64,000 bases of DNA from Salvator merianae. Taxonomy: Eukaryota > Chordata > Lepidosauria > Squamata > Teiidae. The DNA lies in NCBI GenBank assembly GCA_003586115.2, contig QVOM02000042.1:34288552-34352551 (forward strand). Reading direction: 5' to 3'. The notes under the pieces are model-generated. The model searched no databases. It was not told the origin of the DNA and saw only the letters and a program-made list of their open reading frames with translations. A program made the position numbers and the translations under genes. Below are positions 11,730-23,540 of this stretch, in pieces (the first letter of the stretch is position 1; the number at the start of each line of letters is the position of its first letter).

Positions 11730-12151
11730 GGGGCCTTTTCACACTTTACACTACTGAGTGTCAGGATGCTCACTAATTCAGTGCTTCTGCATTTTGTGGA
11801 GGCCCTGGTGATTGGGAGCAGACTACAGCTGCTCCTGATTGCTACTTATTGTGGATCACAAAATTGTGCTCCACGGCTGTACTGGAAGCAACTGGACTGC
11901 TCTCAGTACACTGCATTTGCACCCTTTTCCGGGTGTGAACACAGAGTGGTGTGGCATGGCTGTGACTGCACCATTGTGAGGTGTTCTCAGTAGCCATGGC
12001 AATGGCTGGACGTTTCCTGGCTACTGTCATGGCACAGTTTTGTTGTTTTGTTCCAAGGCCTCACAGTGCAGATGGTTGCCACACTGCGAGGTCTGTTCCA
12101 CAATGAACAGAATAATTATCCTTTTCTAAGGTGGAAAGTGTGAAAAGGCCC
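11730..12151 (+). mobile_element. TIR element, family C, full length
   Basis: Ends are GGGGCCTTTTCACACTTT and AAAGTGTGAAAAGGCCC, a near-perfect inverted repeat. TCA flanks both sides (11727-11729 and 12152-12154), giving a 3-bp duplication and a 422-bp element. The interior shares 'gattgggagcagactacagc' and 'gtcatggca' blocks with the copies at 14709, 16774 and 61579. No coding capacity. Confidence 0.82.
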
Positions 12152-12154
12152 TCA

Positions 12155-13154
12155 CAGTGAAAGAATTTTCTTGGATGAAATCATTGCTTTGAAAAGGTTT
12201 AATACTGGAACTAAGGAAAATACAGTAGTGCTACCTCATGAAGTGATCATAAATATGGATGGATCTCTATTCTCCAAAGTCTCACACTCTGCCTTGATTC
12301 TTTTCCAGCTCGACCGTATCCCTTCTCATTGCTTTTCTCCATCTGCTCCTCTAAGACTGTCCCTGAAGCACAATTATAACATCTGATTCATGGAACTTTG
12401 GTTACAAAGCAAATATCTGGAGAAAGCTACGATGAGAAAGTTCCAGATGAGGATGAATAAATCATTCTTTCTGCACCATGCTACTTATCTCCTGAATATT
12501 TAGAAATGGTGAAACACCATAAACTTTCCACCAAACCCATGAGAATGCCCCCCAAATCAGTCCCATTCAAGATAATAACTGTAGTGTTCACTGCAGATGT
12601 AACCAAGGCAGAAATGCATGATATTAGGACAACTTGTCCAATACTTTGGAGAATTTTTAAAGTGGTTTCATGTTAAAAAGCATGAAGGACAAAACAAAGC
12701 CTTGTCAACCCCTCCATGAAAACTCTAATGGAGAATTATAAAAATAATTTCTAACACCACGTTCGTGAACCTCCAGATCTGGTAGGGGTAGAACCCAGTC
12801 TCTACAGAATACCTGGAGCAACACCTTTGAAGGCTATGAAGAGTTCCAGGAGAAAAAACTTACTGGCCTCTTGATTATCTCCTAGCAAAGTTCATCAGCA
12901 TGAACAAGGAAATAATTATCATCCCTGAATTAAAAGCCTGCTTTTAATATGAAACCTATATGATGGATTTGGAAACTCTGGCCGTCCAGGTGCTGTTCGA
13001 CACCATCTCCCATCAGCATCAGCCAGCATGAAAGATGCTTAGCTATTGTGGAGGTTGTTGTGCAGCAGCATCAGATCTTTACTCTCATATTAAGGAATAT
13101 AATATACCATTTCAATTCCTTTCTCTATCACCAGTGAAAGCTTACCCTGGAATA
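12155..13154. other. Unique sequence, no gene seen
   Basis: No gene recognised; only short open frames. Confidence 0.45.
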
Positions 13155-13162
13155 CTTATATC

Positions 13163-13368
13163 CAGCAGCTGCCAGCAGCTTTAAGCCCAGGTGTTCGCGC
13201 CCCACACAAAGCGTGTCATGGCCGTTCACAGGGCCTCTGGGCCTCCGTACTACCTCAGCAGGTCGAGACCTTCTGAGGCAGTACAGAGGCCTAGAGGCCC
13301 CGCAAATGGCCATGGCACGCTTCACATAGGACGCAAACACCCGGGCTTAAAGTCACCAGCTGCCACTG
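13163..13368. mobile_element. hAT-type palindromic MITE, family D
   Basis: A 206-bp near-perfect hairpin starting CAGCAGCTGCC and ending GCTGCCACTG. The 8-bp flanks are CTTATATC (13155-13162) and CTTATGTC (13369-13376), matching at 7 of 8 positions. CAG...CTG ends with an 8-bp target duplication are the signature of hAT elements. The arms contain GGGGCCTCTG-type GC-rich stretches around a short centre with CAGCAGGTCG. Other copies lie at 19190, 29299, 31047 and 37679. Confidence 0.88.
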
Positions 13369-13376
13369 CTTATGTC

Positions 13377-14708
13377 CTCTTCTTCTGAATGCCCAGATTT
13401 TAATATTATAATTTAACAAGCTATCTCCCAGTATTAATCAAGAATTAACTCACCTCAACCATCCAAAATCTTAAGGAACTTAAAAAAAAACTGTTACAAT
13501 TTTTGAATTACTTGTGATTCTCAGTGACATAACAGTAATTTAAAATTAACTTCTGAATACATTTGTGTAAACTGTGTATCCTCCTGCAGACAGAATAATC
13601 CACTATGTTCACATATAAACAGAACCTTTAAATATGCAACAGATGTTCTCTTTTTTGAAATGGCTGTTGAATTCATAGACAGGCCTTTGGCTAAACGGAC
13701 GAATTAATTTGTTCAGGGCAGATTTCATAAACCCTCTAATAATTCTTACCCATACACATCTTGACTTGATTTCTTGGGTGTATAGCATGTGTTTTAAATG
13801 TTTTAACCTTTACTACTTTAATCAAGTGGCATTTATTTCAGGTTTCAATGATGATCAGTCACTGAAAGATATCATTAACTGTGAAATAAAATCCAATTTG
13901 TCAGTCAAACAAGCTCCACAGATCTATATAAACATAAGAAATCAGTCTGTTCTACTGAATATTTTGAAATTATTGTACTGAATTCTGGTGCCACCCTCAT
14001 AGTCAGTAAGATGGGCCTGTTGTTTGCTGCCGTGGGGACACAGTATGAAAACAAAATGCTTTATACACTGTTGCTTTGCCTAAGTTAAAAACAACAACAC
14101 ATCTACATAAGCATTTTTTGAAACACATACTTGGAATCTATGAAGTAGGCTTGCAGAAGGAAAACATAACCTAACCAAGAAGCTCAACTGCAAACGGTAG
14201 CTAAAAAAACCTGCAAATGGTGCAATACAGAATGCTTGTGTTAAGTATTACTCTTCTCCCTTTCCTGCTTATGTTTCCAACAGAAAAGCAGCATTCTGGA
14301 TTAACTTATTCCCCACTGGAGTGTTTCAGGGGAACACCTAAAGATGTTGGGTAATTCTGCAAGTGCTGGGGTTCTCTCAGTGCCTCCATTCATGCACGAG
14401 GATAAAAGAGAGAGAGAGATTGCGCATGCAATTTCGGATGCCAGTACGAAAGGGGGGTTAAAGCATCAATGTCATACAACATTCATAGGAGGTACACTGC
14501 TAAAAAAAACAGGATAGTAAAAGAGGCTATACGTGAATGCATGCCAGGAACGTAGTGATTCAGATCCCAGGGAAAACTGAACTAATAAAGGAAGGCTGCC
14601 AAGTTAACTCAAATTTTGCAATTAGTGCTTAGTCTGACGCTGGACAGCAAACACAGGGAAACCCTCACCTATTCTGGAACCAATCCATCTCTGTCTAGAT
14701 GGGACCTA
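13377..14708. other. Unique AT-rich sequence, no gene seen
   Basis: The plus-strand open frame at 13709-13981 (90 codons) is AT-rich and matches nothing known. No repeat was matched. Confidence 0.45.
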
Positions 14709-15148
14709 GGGCCTTTTCGCACTTTCTATCTTGGAATGGTCAAATCTGAACATTCCGAGGTGGAACAGTCCCTGCAGTGTGGCAGCCATCCGCACTGTGA
14801 GGGTTGGAACAGCCCAGAAACAGACTTCCAGCATTCTCAGTATGAATGCCACCTGACTTCCATGACAGCAGCCACAGAAATGTCTGGCCTCTACCACAGC
14901 AACTGGGGACACACCACATGAGTGTGCAGCTGCAGCTGTGCCATGCCCTGAAGCATTTGCACCAGGGAGTAGGTGCAGCAAATACTGCATACTGAGAGCA
15001 GTTCAGCTGCTCCTGGCACAGCTGTGGTCTACAATTTTGTTATCCACAGCTAGTAACAATTGGGAGCATCTGCAGATGTTCCTGATCGCTAGGGCCTCCG
15101 TGAAATGAGCATCTCCACGCTCACTAGCACTAAAGTGAGAACAGGCCC
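14709..15148 (+). mobile_element. TIR element, family C, full length
   Basis: Left end GGGCCTTTTCGCACTTTC, right end AAAGTGAGAACAGGCCC, length 440 bp. Flanks are CTA and CTG (2 of 3 identical). The interior aligns with 11730-12151, including the 'ccatgacagcag' and 'aattgggagcatc' blocks. Confidence 0.76.
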
Positions 15149-16619
15149 CTGCACTAGGATCACATGGCATGCTTCTGTTACCTGACTAATAGCATGCCTA
15201 GTCTGCAGTTTGATTTTGAAGGCACGTGCAAGTAGATCAGGACCCCCGAAAGAACTGCTATGAACACTGAACCAGCCGAACCACTGGGCCAGACAGTGCA
15301 GGCATGGGCAGAACCAGATTTTCCCTCCACTCTCTGGTGTAGCAGAGATAGTGGAGTGCACTGGCATGCAGAACAATGCTTTTAAGATAATACCTCTTTT
15401 TGCATATGTTTCTCTGCAGACTTATAATCCATTTGAACTGTGGGAGTCTATCTATTCCTTGTTCCTTCAAACTGACAAGAACCCAAGCAACATCAAATAT
15501 AATCATTCCCTGGATCCATTGAATCAGATTAAACAATTTATTAAAACTCATGTGTCCCTTATTTATTTATTTTTTTATCTATGCTTGGCTTCTGTCAATG
15601 CAGACTGGAAGTGCATGCACAGGGAAGCCAAAGAGAAATCACTCAATAGGCATGATTATTTATGTGTTAGGAGAAAGGGAAAAAGGAAAAAGATAGAGAA
15701 GAAAGGATTTGAAAGTGAGAGGTACGTTTTGCACCACATTGCTTGTCCCTCAAAAATTTCCTGTATATAGATTAGAAAGAGGGGATTTGGGAGCTGAAAA
15801 ATGACAGGACTTCTGCAGGATCTCTGGCTGAAAAGAAAACGTAGAAGGTAACCATGGCAATCAGGGTGCTTCACTGAAGGAGCTGCAGTTTAACATTAGA
15901 ATATCCTTATACCTCTAGACCAGATATTGTATACCTCTATGACTTCTGACATTTGTATAAAAGGCACCCATCTTAACCATGACTGATGCCTTAACAGCCT
16001 TCACAGAGTTCAAGATAACTTGATAATATGTTTTGGCTAAAACCCGAATGTTCTTTAAATTTCAATGATATTATTTGGCCTAAAAATTTTGGGAAACCTG
16101 AGGAGAATAATATAGCGAGTTCATCAAAAGTTAGCTCTGAATTTAAACTGAAGTTTACTGTTCATTTTTCACCAGGATGAAGAAAATTCACTGTGATCAG
16201 AAGTCTCTTAAAGGTCCTAAACAAAATAAGCCAAGTTCCTTTTGGACTGTAATCTGTATCGTATATCACATTTAGCACATTGGCTTTGCTCTGCTAAAGG
16301 CCAGGAATGAATGTTCCTGAGAAGTGAGACACTTTCATCTAACTCCCTAGGGAGCAATTCTCGCAGGTTAGGCCTGATTTACGGCTCACCAAATGATCAA
16401 GGCTCATGACAATGTGCTGTCCACATTGCACGGGGAAGGCAAAGGGATTTAAAACAACCTTGGAACTTTTGCCAATAGCACCACAGATATAAAAGCATCT
16501 CTAAGGAAACTGCCGTTAAATATCATTTAAAGAGAAATATAAAACTAAACACTCTTGTTTTCTCATGGAGTTTGATTCAATAAATAGATATAAACCATAA
16601 AGGAAAGAGATTTGTAGAT
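15149..16619. other. Unique sequence, no gene confirmed
   Basis: A 3' splice-site-like CTCTGCAG at 15412-15419 precedes an open plus frame, but no donor site or protein match was found. The rest is AT-rich unique DNA. Confidence 0.4.
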
Positions 16620-16622
16620 TTA

Positions 16623-16740
16623 GGCTGCATCTCCATCGTGCAGCAAAGGCACCTTAAGTGAGGACAGTTTCCATTGCTCCCTAGGGAGACCAGCTGTCTT
16701 AAGGGCCTGACTGCTTTTACTGTCTAATGGAAATGCAGCA
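16623..16740. mobile_element. TIR element with GGCTGCAT ends
   Basis: Left end GGCTGCATCTCCAT and right end ATGGAAATGCAGCA form an inverted repeat. TTA lies on both sides (16620-16622 and 16741-16743). At 118 bp it has the same terminal octamer as families A and E but a different interior. Confidence 0.7.
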
Positions 16741-16773
16741 TTAGTGAGGAAAGGTAGTCAGCTGTCTTTCATA

Positions 16774-17196
16774 GGGCCTGTTCACACTTTGGCTAGCAAG
16801 TGTCAAACATGCTTGCTAGCCAAGTGCGCCTGCACTTAGCAGAAGCCTAAGTGACTGTGAGCAGGCTATAGCTGCTCCCAATCACAACGAATGGTGGAGG
16901 ATAGTCACCTCCCGGTAAGGTGCAGTCACACTTACCTATGCGTGCAGAGAGCAGGCCTGCACAATCACCTGATTGCACCTGCATGCTCCGCAGCCCTGCT
17001 GGTTGCCATGGCAGTGGCCGGCTGCTTCCTGGCCACTGACCTGGTCAGGATTGGGCATGGCTATCAGCATTTGCACGACTAATGCTGGTAGCCTGCTTCA
17101 GGTAAGTAATTAGGACCCCACAGTGCGGTCAGTGTCCACACTGTGTGGTCAATTCCACCTTAGAATGGTATAATTATGTGAAATGTGAAAACGCCC
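16774..17196 (+). mobile_element. TIR element, family C, full length
   Basis: Left end GGGCCTGTTCACACTTTGG and right end AAATGTGAAAACGCCC, length 423 bp. Flanks are ATA and TTA. The interior holds the family's 'gttgccatggcagtggcc' and 'gcttcctggccactg' blocks. It lies only 34 bp beyond the preceding GGCTGCAT element. Confidence 0.77.
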
Positions 17197-17251
17197 TTAG
17201 ACTTCTAGTGGCCCCTGAGGGAAATCTGAAATAAGTTACAATCCTACCCCC

Positions 17252-17344
17252 ACAATTTTAATTGTGTTTTACTTCTTTTTGTTTTTTGTGACCCACTCTG
17301 AGACCTTCGGGTGTCGGGGAAGATAGAAATACAAATAAATAAAC
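17252..17344 (+). mobile_element. L2-like LINE 3' tail
   Basis: The sequence reads 'tttgtgacccactctgagac', then 'gggaagatagaaatac', then AAATAAATAAAC. It is the plus-strand equivalent of the tail in the 24-kb copy. Confidence 0.62.
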
Positions 17345-18271
17345 AGATTCAACATATGAAAATCAGAGATGTGGATAGTTCTCAATAGGGATCCCAAAAT
17401 ATATATTTGATTCTCTACATGTATGAAAATATTAATTTAGAGGTCAAGTATGTATCTCCTTCACACGTGGACATTTTGAGAAACTGAGAGATCTGCTAAG
17501 AGCACATACTTCACAGGCAACATCTTCCAGATTCAGTGTTTGGTTTTTCCATAGTACGAATTTGAAAATCAGTACTTTTCTCCTCTATTTTCTAAATACT
17601 TTGTCTATCAACTGGCTCGATGAATTAGGCCCAGAAACATAGTAAATAAAATGATTTTTTAAAAAGCTGATAGCCATTTTTGGTGAAAAGTATTGAAGAA
17701 ACACACAGTACACCAGTGCTAATAGTGCTATAATAAATACAGTATAGCAAAAAGTGTATGGGATCCCTGGATACGGCCACCATTAAAGCATTCATAGTTT
17801 TCTGTTTATAGAAAGCAAAATAGCAGGTCACCTCACACAGTGTTGTAAAGGATTATTGTTTTTTCTCCAAATACCCTGACAGCTGTTGGCAATAGACACC
17901 AGAGAAATGTGGCAGAATATTAGCATATCATTTTCAGTACACTCTAATTTACAAAACCAAAATCAAATGGAGTGGAAGCCAACTTTTGGCCGGTTGCTTC
18001 TATTAAATGCAGGGTGCTTATATGACTGGAAAGAGTTCAACTATTTTCGCCCTACAATGCTGAGCAGCCAAGAAGAGCATACCAACTCAAACTGGTATTT
18101 AAAGGTTTAAAGTAATCCTGACATCATTGTCCATATATACATCTCTCAATATGCAATTTAAAAGGGGGAAGAGGGAGGAACCTCAAAAAAAATCCTTTTA
18201 ATTGGAAAATTACTCAACCTATGCAAAAAAAAAATATATAGCTTCCTCAGTTGGCGCTCCTGAAGTACATT
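17345..18271. other. Unique AT-rich sequence, no gene seen
   Basis: No gene or matched repeat. Confidence 0.45.
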
Positions 18272-18420
18272 AGAACATAAGAGGACCCTGGCTGGATCAG
18301 GCCACAGCCCATCTAGTCCAGCATCCTGTCTCCCACAGTGGCCTACCAATTGCTTCTGGGCATCTCAAGCAAAATAAAAGGCAAAACCTTCACCCACTCT
18401 CAACTCCGTGCAAATGCCCT
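18272..18420 (-). mobile_element. CR1-type LINE 3' end
   Basis: Reading leftwards on the minus strand, this is the 3' terminal region of the CR1-type family seen at 44276-44722, ending in the ATGTTCTA-like terminal octamer. Shared words include CTGGATCAGGCCACAGCCCA and TCTAGTCCAGCATCCTGTCT. It is 5'-truncated. Confidence 0.75.
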
Positions 18421-18623
18421 TTAGAGGCATCCTGCTTGTCTCTCCAACCTAAAATTGTTTCTTCACATGACATACTGATGGCAGTGGGGCATCCATTTTA
18501 TTTCTAGGCATTTAAGACAGCCTAGAATAATTTGCTCAAGAGAAATAATTGCTATATCACATCTCCAGTACACAAATAAATAAATCCTGCTGTTACTGAT
18601 GTTGTTTGCACATTAGTCACTGA

Positions 18624-18737
18624 GGCTGCATTCAGAAGTTACTTACTTATTCCTCTAAATTTGGATATTCCAGAATATCCATGCTTTAATCCAGAATATC
18701 TAAAAGTAGTGGAATAAGTAAACATCTGGATGCTGCC
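18624..18737. mobile_element. Palindromic MITE, family A
   Basis: Ends GGCTGCATTCAGAAG and CTGGATGCTGCC around a hairpin containing TTGGATATTCCAGAATATCC. Flanks are TGA and TTA. Length 114 bp. Homologous with 1511-1605 and 56518-56655. Confidence 0.72.
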
Positions 18738-19181
18738 TTAGAAAGTCTACCTGTTGCTCACTAACTAAGGCATACATTTTAGAGTGTATTCTAAGAGCTG
18801 GGCAATTGTGCCATAAATAATTAGCTTCCTTGGAGCTTTAATCTTATAGTGTCAACTTCCATATTTTTAAAATTTGAGCATCATCAAGTACGTAGACTTC
18901 ATTAACAAAAGTGTTATCTTCAAAAAGCTCAAGTATTTTGAATAAAACAAAGGAGAACAATGAAAGCATTGCTAAAAAAACCCACCTTTATTAAAAATTT
19001 AGTCAGTGTTGTCATTGACCAAAACTTTTGCTTCCTATGTATTCCTGTGCACGCTTACTTATTTATAACTTGGACCGTGGTCAGTGCAGGGCTGCTCACT
19101 TATTAGTAAGTGTGCTCTGAAGTAAACTTTTGCTTACATGTTGAAAATAATAAAGAATAACAAAGATTATTTTTAAAAATT
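18738..19181. other. Unique sequence, no gene seen
   Basis: AT-rich. A worn dispersed repeat may be present near 19060-19135 ('cacttattagtaagtgtgct'). Confidence 0.4.
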
Positions 19182-19189
19182 ATCATAGA

Positions 19190-19248
19190 GAGCGGTGGCC
19201 GCTGGCTTTAAGGGCAGGTGTTCATAACGCACCAAAAGCACGCTGCTG
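19190..19248. mobile_element. Family D MITE reduced to 59 bp
   Basis: It begins GAGCGGTGGCCGCTGGCTTT and ends ACGCTGCTG. ATCATAGA stands on both sides (19182-19189 and 19249-19256), a perfect 8-bp target duplication. Almost one whole arm and the centre are missing, while both termini and the duplication remain. The deletion is therefore internal and came during or after insertion. Confidence 0.82.
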
Positions 19249-19393
19249 ATCATAGATTGTTTTAACCTGTGCAATACAAAGGGAAATGTGTTAACAAAAA
19301 TATAATGTATTGGTCATGTATTTAGTATGTTCACAATAACTTGGATCTTTTCGTCCAAAAATTCATATCCATCACACAAGCATTCTCAAAACT

Positions 19394-19492
19394 TTCTCTT
19401 CTCTTCTCTTCTCTTCTCTTCTCTTCTCTTCTCTTCTCTTCTCTTCTCTTCTCTTCTCTTCTCTTCTCTTCTCTTCTCTTCTCTTCTCTTCT
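19394..19492. repeat. CTCTT pentamer array
   Basis: About 19 uninterrupted perfect copies of CTCTT (AAGAG on the minus strand). The absence of interruptions suggests it is young and length-variable. The minus-strand frame reading repeated Arg-Glu-Glu-Lys-Arg is an artefact. Confidence 0.97.
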
Positions 19493-19985
19493 GATCTTCT
19501 ACTGCAGCCTCCTGCAGTAAATCTGATGCTGGGCTCAGGAAGTCTTGGGACTGGAGGTAGTGTGGAATATGGTGCACGGAGTTAGATGAAGAGGCTGGAG
19601 CTGGTGGAAATTGCCATGACATACCCAGAAGACTCAGATTCAAAGCATTGGATCCAAAGTTGCTCTTTCACATATGAAGCTGCCTGTCATGCATGGGAAA
19701 CGTGATTCATATCTACTGCTATTGAATTTGCTCCATGGGATTATACAGCCTGCTTTGCTGTTGATGCACTGAGACAAAGAGGCAGTCAGGCTGGGAGACA
19801 GCAAAGGAGTCATTAAGGAATTTCTCCCAGCACTTGATCCTTCTCTTTTCCAATAAAATATTCAATGTCACATGCAGAAGCAGCCTCAACATGAAGCAGA
19901 CCTGAAAAACAGCAGGAAAAGCATCCATTTTAAGAGGCCTGAATAAGTCATAGATTTGTCTCATGTTTAAACGCACCTCTGGCCA
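19493..19985. other. Unclassified sequence, no gene seen
   Basis: No gene recognised in this stretch. Confidence 0.4.
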
Positions 19986-20164
19986 GGCCCATAGCCGGGG
20001 GGGGGGGGAGAAGGGGGCAGCAGCCCCATTCCCCCCCCGCAAAAATTTTAATTCACCATTGTAATTATCTCTCTAATGTATAGTTGTTACAGAAAAAATG
20101 TGACATATGACTCATTCATCCCCAAATTTGTGACCCCCCATATATATGGAACTGGCTATGGGCC
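19986..20164. mobile_element. TIR element with GGCCCATAGCC ends
   Basis: Left end GGCCCATAGCCGG and right end CTGGCTATGGGCC are inverted. Length 179 bp. The left part contains a run of G and the middle a run of C (a GGGGGG...CCCCCC pairing), so it is palindromic over a good part of its length. The target duplication is unclear. Confidence 0.6.
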
Positions 20165-20179
20165 TGCCTCTGGCCCCTT

Positions 20180-20730
20180 GGGCCCTTTCCACACTGGGCA
20201 GTAAGCAAGAACATGTTCTGGTTTAGGCCTTTGTTATCCACCCACTAGTGCAGACCAGCAAAGGCTCTGCATCACTTAGTATAGCCTGCACACATCAAAT
20301 TATGTCATGAACTGGGATAAGGCATCAAAATGGTGCCGTATCCCAGTCCCAGAAGTCAACTACTGGACAGCGTTAGCATTCTGGACCATGAAGGGCATGC
20401 AGAAGGCATGTCCCATAGTCTGGAATACAGTGGGGGCACCATTTTGGCAGCACACCAAGAAGCACCACCGGAAGTGGGGGCAGAAGTTGCCGTGCAGCCA
20501 AAAATGACCATGGCCAGAAATTCCAAAGGCCAGAAAATGTTGTTCTTTGCCTTTGAGGACTTTGGCTTTGAGGACTAAGCAGAGTCTTTGAACTCAGCCT
20601 TTGGTCCTGGGACAGGATGGGCTGTCTGGAATGCAGACAATTTTATCCCATCCCACCAACAACTGTTTCAGGGTGAGACAGGTTGCCTATCCCAGACCAG
20701 GGTGTCTGCTTGGGATAGCTAAGGCCAGTG
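20180..20730 (+). mobile_element. GC-rich TIR element, family F, 3' end unclear
   Basis: It begins GGGCCCTTTCCACACTGGGC. Downstream words shared with 26225-27381 (minus) and 50898-51448 (minus) are CACTAGTGCAGACCAGCA, CATGCAGAAGGCATGTCCCA, TAGTCTGGAATACA, TTTGGCAGCACACCA and ACCAGGGTGTCTGCTT. The right terminal repeat was not found, so this copy may be truncated near 20.73 kb. Two tracts carry 'ctttgaggactttggctttg'-like repeats. Confidence 0.6.
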
Positions 20731-22133
20731 AGGAAACAACCTTAGTTAATTCTTGGCCAAGAAGGAGCATAGGGCAACCCATAGCCAATACCTGTTGTTC
20801 AGGCACAACACTCTTGCCCAAAGGCACCAGATAAGGGTACTTGTTGTAAGGAGACCTTTCATCGTGTGACTTTGAGCCAGAATTGTAGCAAAATCATTTC
20901 TGCCTCTGAAAAACATAGGCTCATGGGGATTAGCTTTCCCCCCACAATCCAGCCCCAAATAGGAGGAATTAGCTAGGGAGCCCTGCTATGCCTGAGTTTT
21001 AATGTATCCTAAGTGAACTTCCAAGGTAAACAAATCACATCAAAAAAACCATTTTTCTTCTGCATTATTTTGCCCTAAGCTGGAGTTTTTGACAAGTGGG
21101 GAAAAATGAAGCTAGGAAGCATTTTTTATTCCTAAAATGGTTTGGATTTTTACTGTGTTGCTCAAATGCATTTTCAGGGACTGGACTTTGGCTTGAACTG
21201 TCCCTCCAGCTTTTTTTTTTTTTAAGGGGACAACAGCCGCCTCCATCCTTGCCACCCAATTCTCTTTTATTAAAAGGCTCCCTTTACCTGCTGCCTTTTC
21301 CTCCTCCCTCTTCTACTCATTTCTTTGTCTCATCAGTATTGTTGGCTGGCTTTCATCAGCCTTGTATAAAGGAAGATGTCCTGGCTGCCCCTGCCATGAT
21401 CTTACGGCTGTTTCTGTATGCTATGTCTTCTCTGCCATTTGTTGGACCCAGAAGATCATCACCAAGATGTCTCCTCAGTAGGGATGTGCATCAAACATGT
21501 TTGTATGCTGTTCATAGTATACAATCCTCCTAAAGAGGGCTCAGTTCATAAGTGGAAACACCTCATGAACCCACCCCTCTACAAAGGTGGAAGGAAGAGG
21601 ATCACTAAAGGAGGTTATAGGTAGTACTCTCCTCACTTTCTTGGTTTCCCCTCCAGATGGCTTTGCAGCTGAGAGGGGGCAGGGCTGTGCAGGTGTCATG
21701 ATGAGGCCCACCATGTGGTCTATTGGGATCCCAGGGCTCCTGGGCCTTCGAATAGTGCCTGCCAAGCCTGTACATAAGCATAAGACTCAGCAGGGGCTGT
21801 GGAAAGACCCAGGAACTTCAGGATCACAATGGGCTGTGCAGCAATGTCATCCCAACATCCCAACACAGCCCTACCCCTTCCCGGCTGCAAAACCAGCTGG
21901 AAGAAGAAGCCAGGAGATTGAGAAGCCAATGCTATGGTCTGTCTGTGCAGGGCAGATCACCAGATAGAGAATATATTCTAGCCATAGAGTCGGCATAATC
22001 AGAAGGGCCACAAGCTACGTGCCTGCTGGGCACTTCCTGCCAAAGCCACCCGAAGTGGGACTGGCCTACTTCATCTGACCCACTTCATCTTCCTTATTTG
22101 CTTCCTTAAAGAATTCTGGAGAAAGCCCTGATA
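20731..22133. other. Unclassified sequence, no gene seen
   Basis: It contains a T12-like run near 21211 and GC-rich patches. Several open frames of 110-145 codons (for example plus 21096-21533) show low-complexity residues and no known motif, so I do not call them genes. Confidence 0.4.
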
Positions 22134-22345
22134 TGTGTTCACACCTAAGTTTTAATCCAGCTTCAGTCCACCTTCAGAGTGGACAAATACATCAGCAAAG
22201 TGATGAGTCATTTTCTTTCCCCATTATCTAACTCAAAGGTGGATCTTCTGAGTTAGGTAAAGCAAAAACAGCTTGTCACTTTGCTAATGTGTTCTCTCAC
22301 TCTGAAAGTGGACTGAAGCTGGATTAAAGTTTAGGTGTTTGTGTG
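22134..22345. mobile_element. Palindromic MITE, family E
   Basis: Arms run inward from ACACCTAAGTTTTAATCCAG (left) and from its complement CTGGATTAAAGTTTAGGTGT (right). The arms continue through 'cttcagtccac' / 'gtggactgaag' and 'agcaaagtga' / 'tcactttgct'. The outermost bases have decayed compared with the copy at 36293-36513. Confidence 0.75.
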
Positions 22346-22799
22346 ACTTTTGCTTGCTTTCCCTCCATTTGTAATCTAATGTAATCTAATCTAACCCTGA
22401 AATCTAATATTCCCCTACCACAACCCCTCTCTTATCCTCTTTTCTCCTCTAGGAATTCTTGACTCCCCAGGGCACCTCCTCCACATAGGTTTTCTTTTTC
22501 TGAATTACTAGACCAGGCTTCTCTGACCCAATGGCATAGCTGGGGCATGTATAGGAACCACTTTCCTACAGCAGTGACCAGCAAAGCAGAACAAGCAGGG
22601 AGAGGAGAGTAGTGGATTGGAGTGGAGAAAGAGTGAAGCAGCAGTTGATGTCGACGACATCAAACCACGTTTTGATCCATTAAAAATCAAAGCGTGGTTC
22701 AGTGCAAGCAGAGATGAGGGGCTAATCACCATTTCTCCATTCCTGCTCCATTTCCAGTGATTCCATTTCACCAGTCACCACTGTTTTACTTTGTATGTC
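22346..22799. other. Unique sequence, no gene seen
   Basis: No gene or repeat matched. Confidence 0.4.
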
Positions 22800-23540
22800 T
22801 CAGCCTACCTTTCTAAAAAGTTATTGTTTAATCATGCAAATTATGAATATGGATCCATGCATTCCTCAAGAAGTGGCCACGCACCCAGTAGTTAAAACGG
22901 ACAGAATATACAATCAGATTATGGGATTAGCACACTCGCACCCAAATCATTTTTACAATTCCGCATGGTAGGTTATTCAAATTATCCATACATATTGAGG
23001 ACAAGAGCGTTGATATTTAGAGGATCGTGACTCGCCTTAGAGGATTCCTAGGAAGTCTGTGACTGATGTAAAACGGAAGTCTTGAATAATTAACTGCTTT
23101 TGTGTTCATCCAGGTCACTGGAGTCTGAAATCCTGTAGGTCAAGGATAAATAAATCCCACCTTCCTTCAAGATACCTGTATGTTATAACTTGGAAAGAGA
23201 CCTTCTAGGTGGAGTTTGGAAGCTTAACTGAGTTATCTTCATTCAGCTGAAGAATCTCTCTTTCTTCACCTGTCGTGACGCCAAAGAACAAAAGAATCCC
23301 AAACACAACCGACGTACGTGTATCAAGTGTGCAGAAACTGCGGTAAGGCTCAGAGCTGATTTCGTCAATTAAGATGAAAAGAGGGCGAATACTGGCATTT
23401 GACATCGCCGCCAGTGTCAAATGTATCCGACCAGCCTGCTTCCCATGAAGCGGGAATGCTCGGCAGACAACCGATGACAAAAATTATTTTTCTCATCAAA
23501 TGATGATCTTGCAAAGTGTTGACCTGAATTGGGATCTATC
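22800..23540. promoter_or_regulatory. Candidate conserved non-coding element(s)
   Basis: A repeat-free stretch. It contains a POU-type octamer ATGCAAAT at 22834-22841, homeodomain-like TAATTAACT near 23088 and 'cttaattgacgaaatcagct' (minus strand). About 13 CpG dinucleotides fall in 23260-23480, far above the neighbourhood. The minus strand is open for 91 codons at 23205-23480, but I recognise no protein. Retained CpG and the lack of repeats suggest constraint, as in developmental enhancers. This is inference; no conservation data were available. Confidence 0.3.

Noticed and set aside
15420..15560. Possible exon after CTCTGCAG (frame starting TYNPFELWESIYSLF)
   Set aside because: No donor site follows, codon use is AT-rich like the surroundings, and no protein family is recognised.
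19386..19643. 85-codon Arg/Glu/Lys-rich protein
   Set aside because: It is the translation of the CTCTT array on the minus strand.
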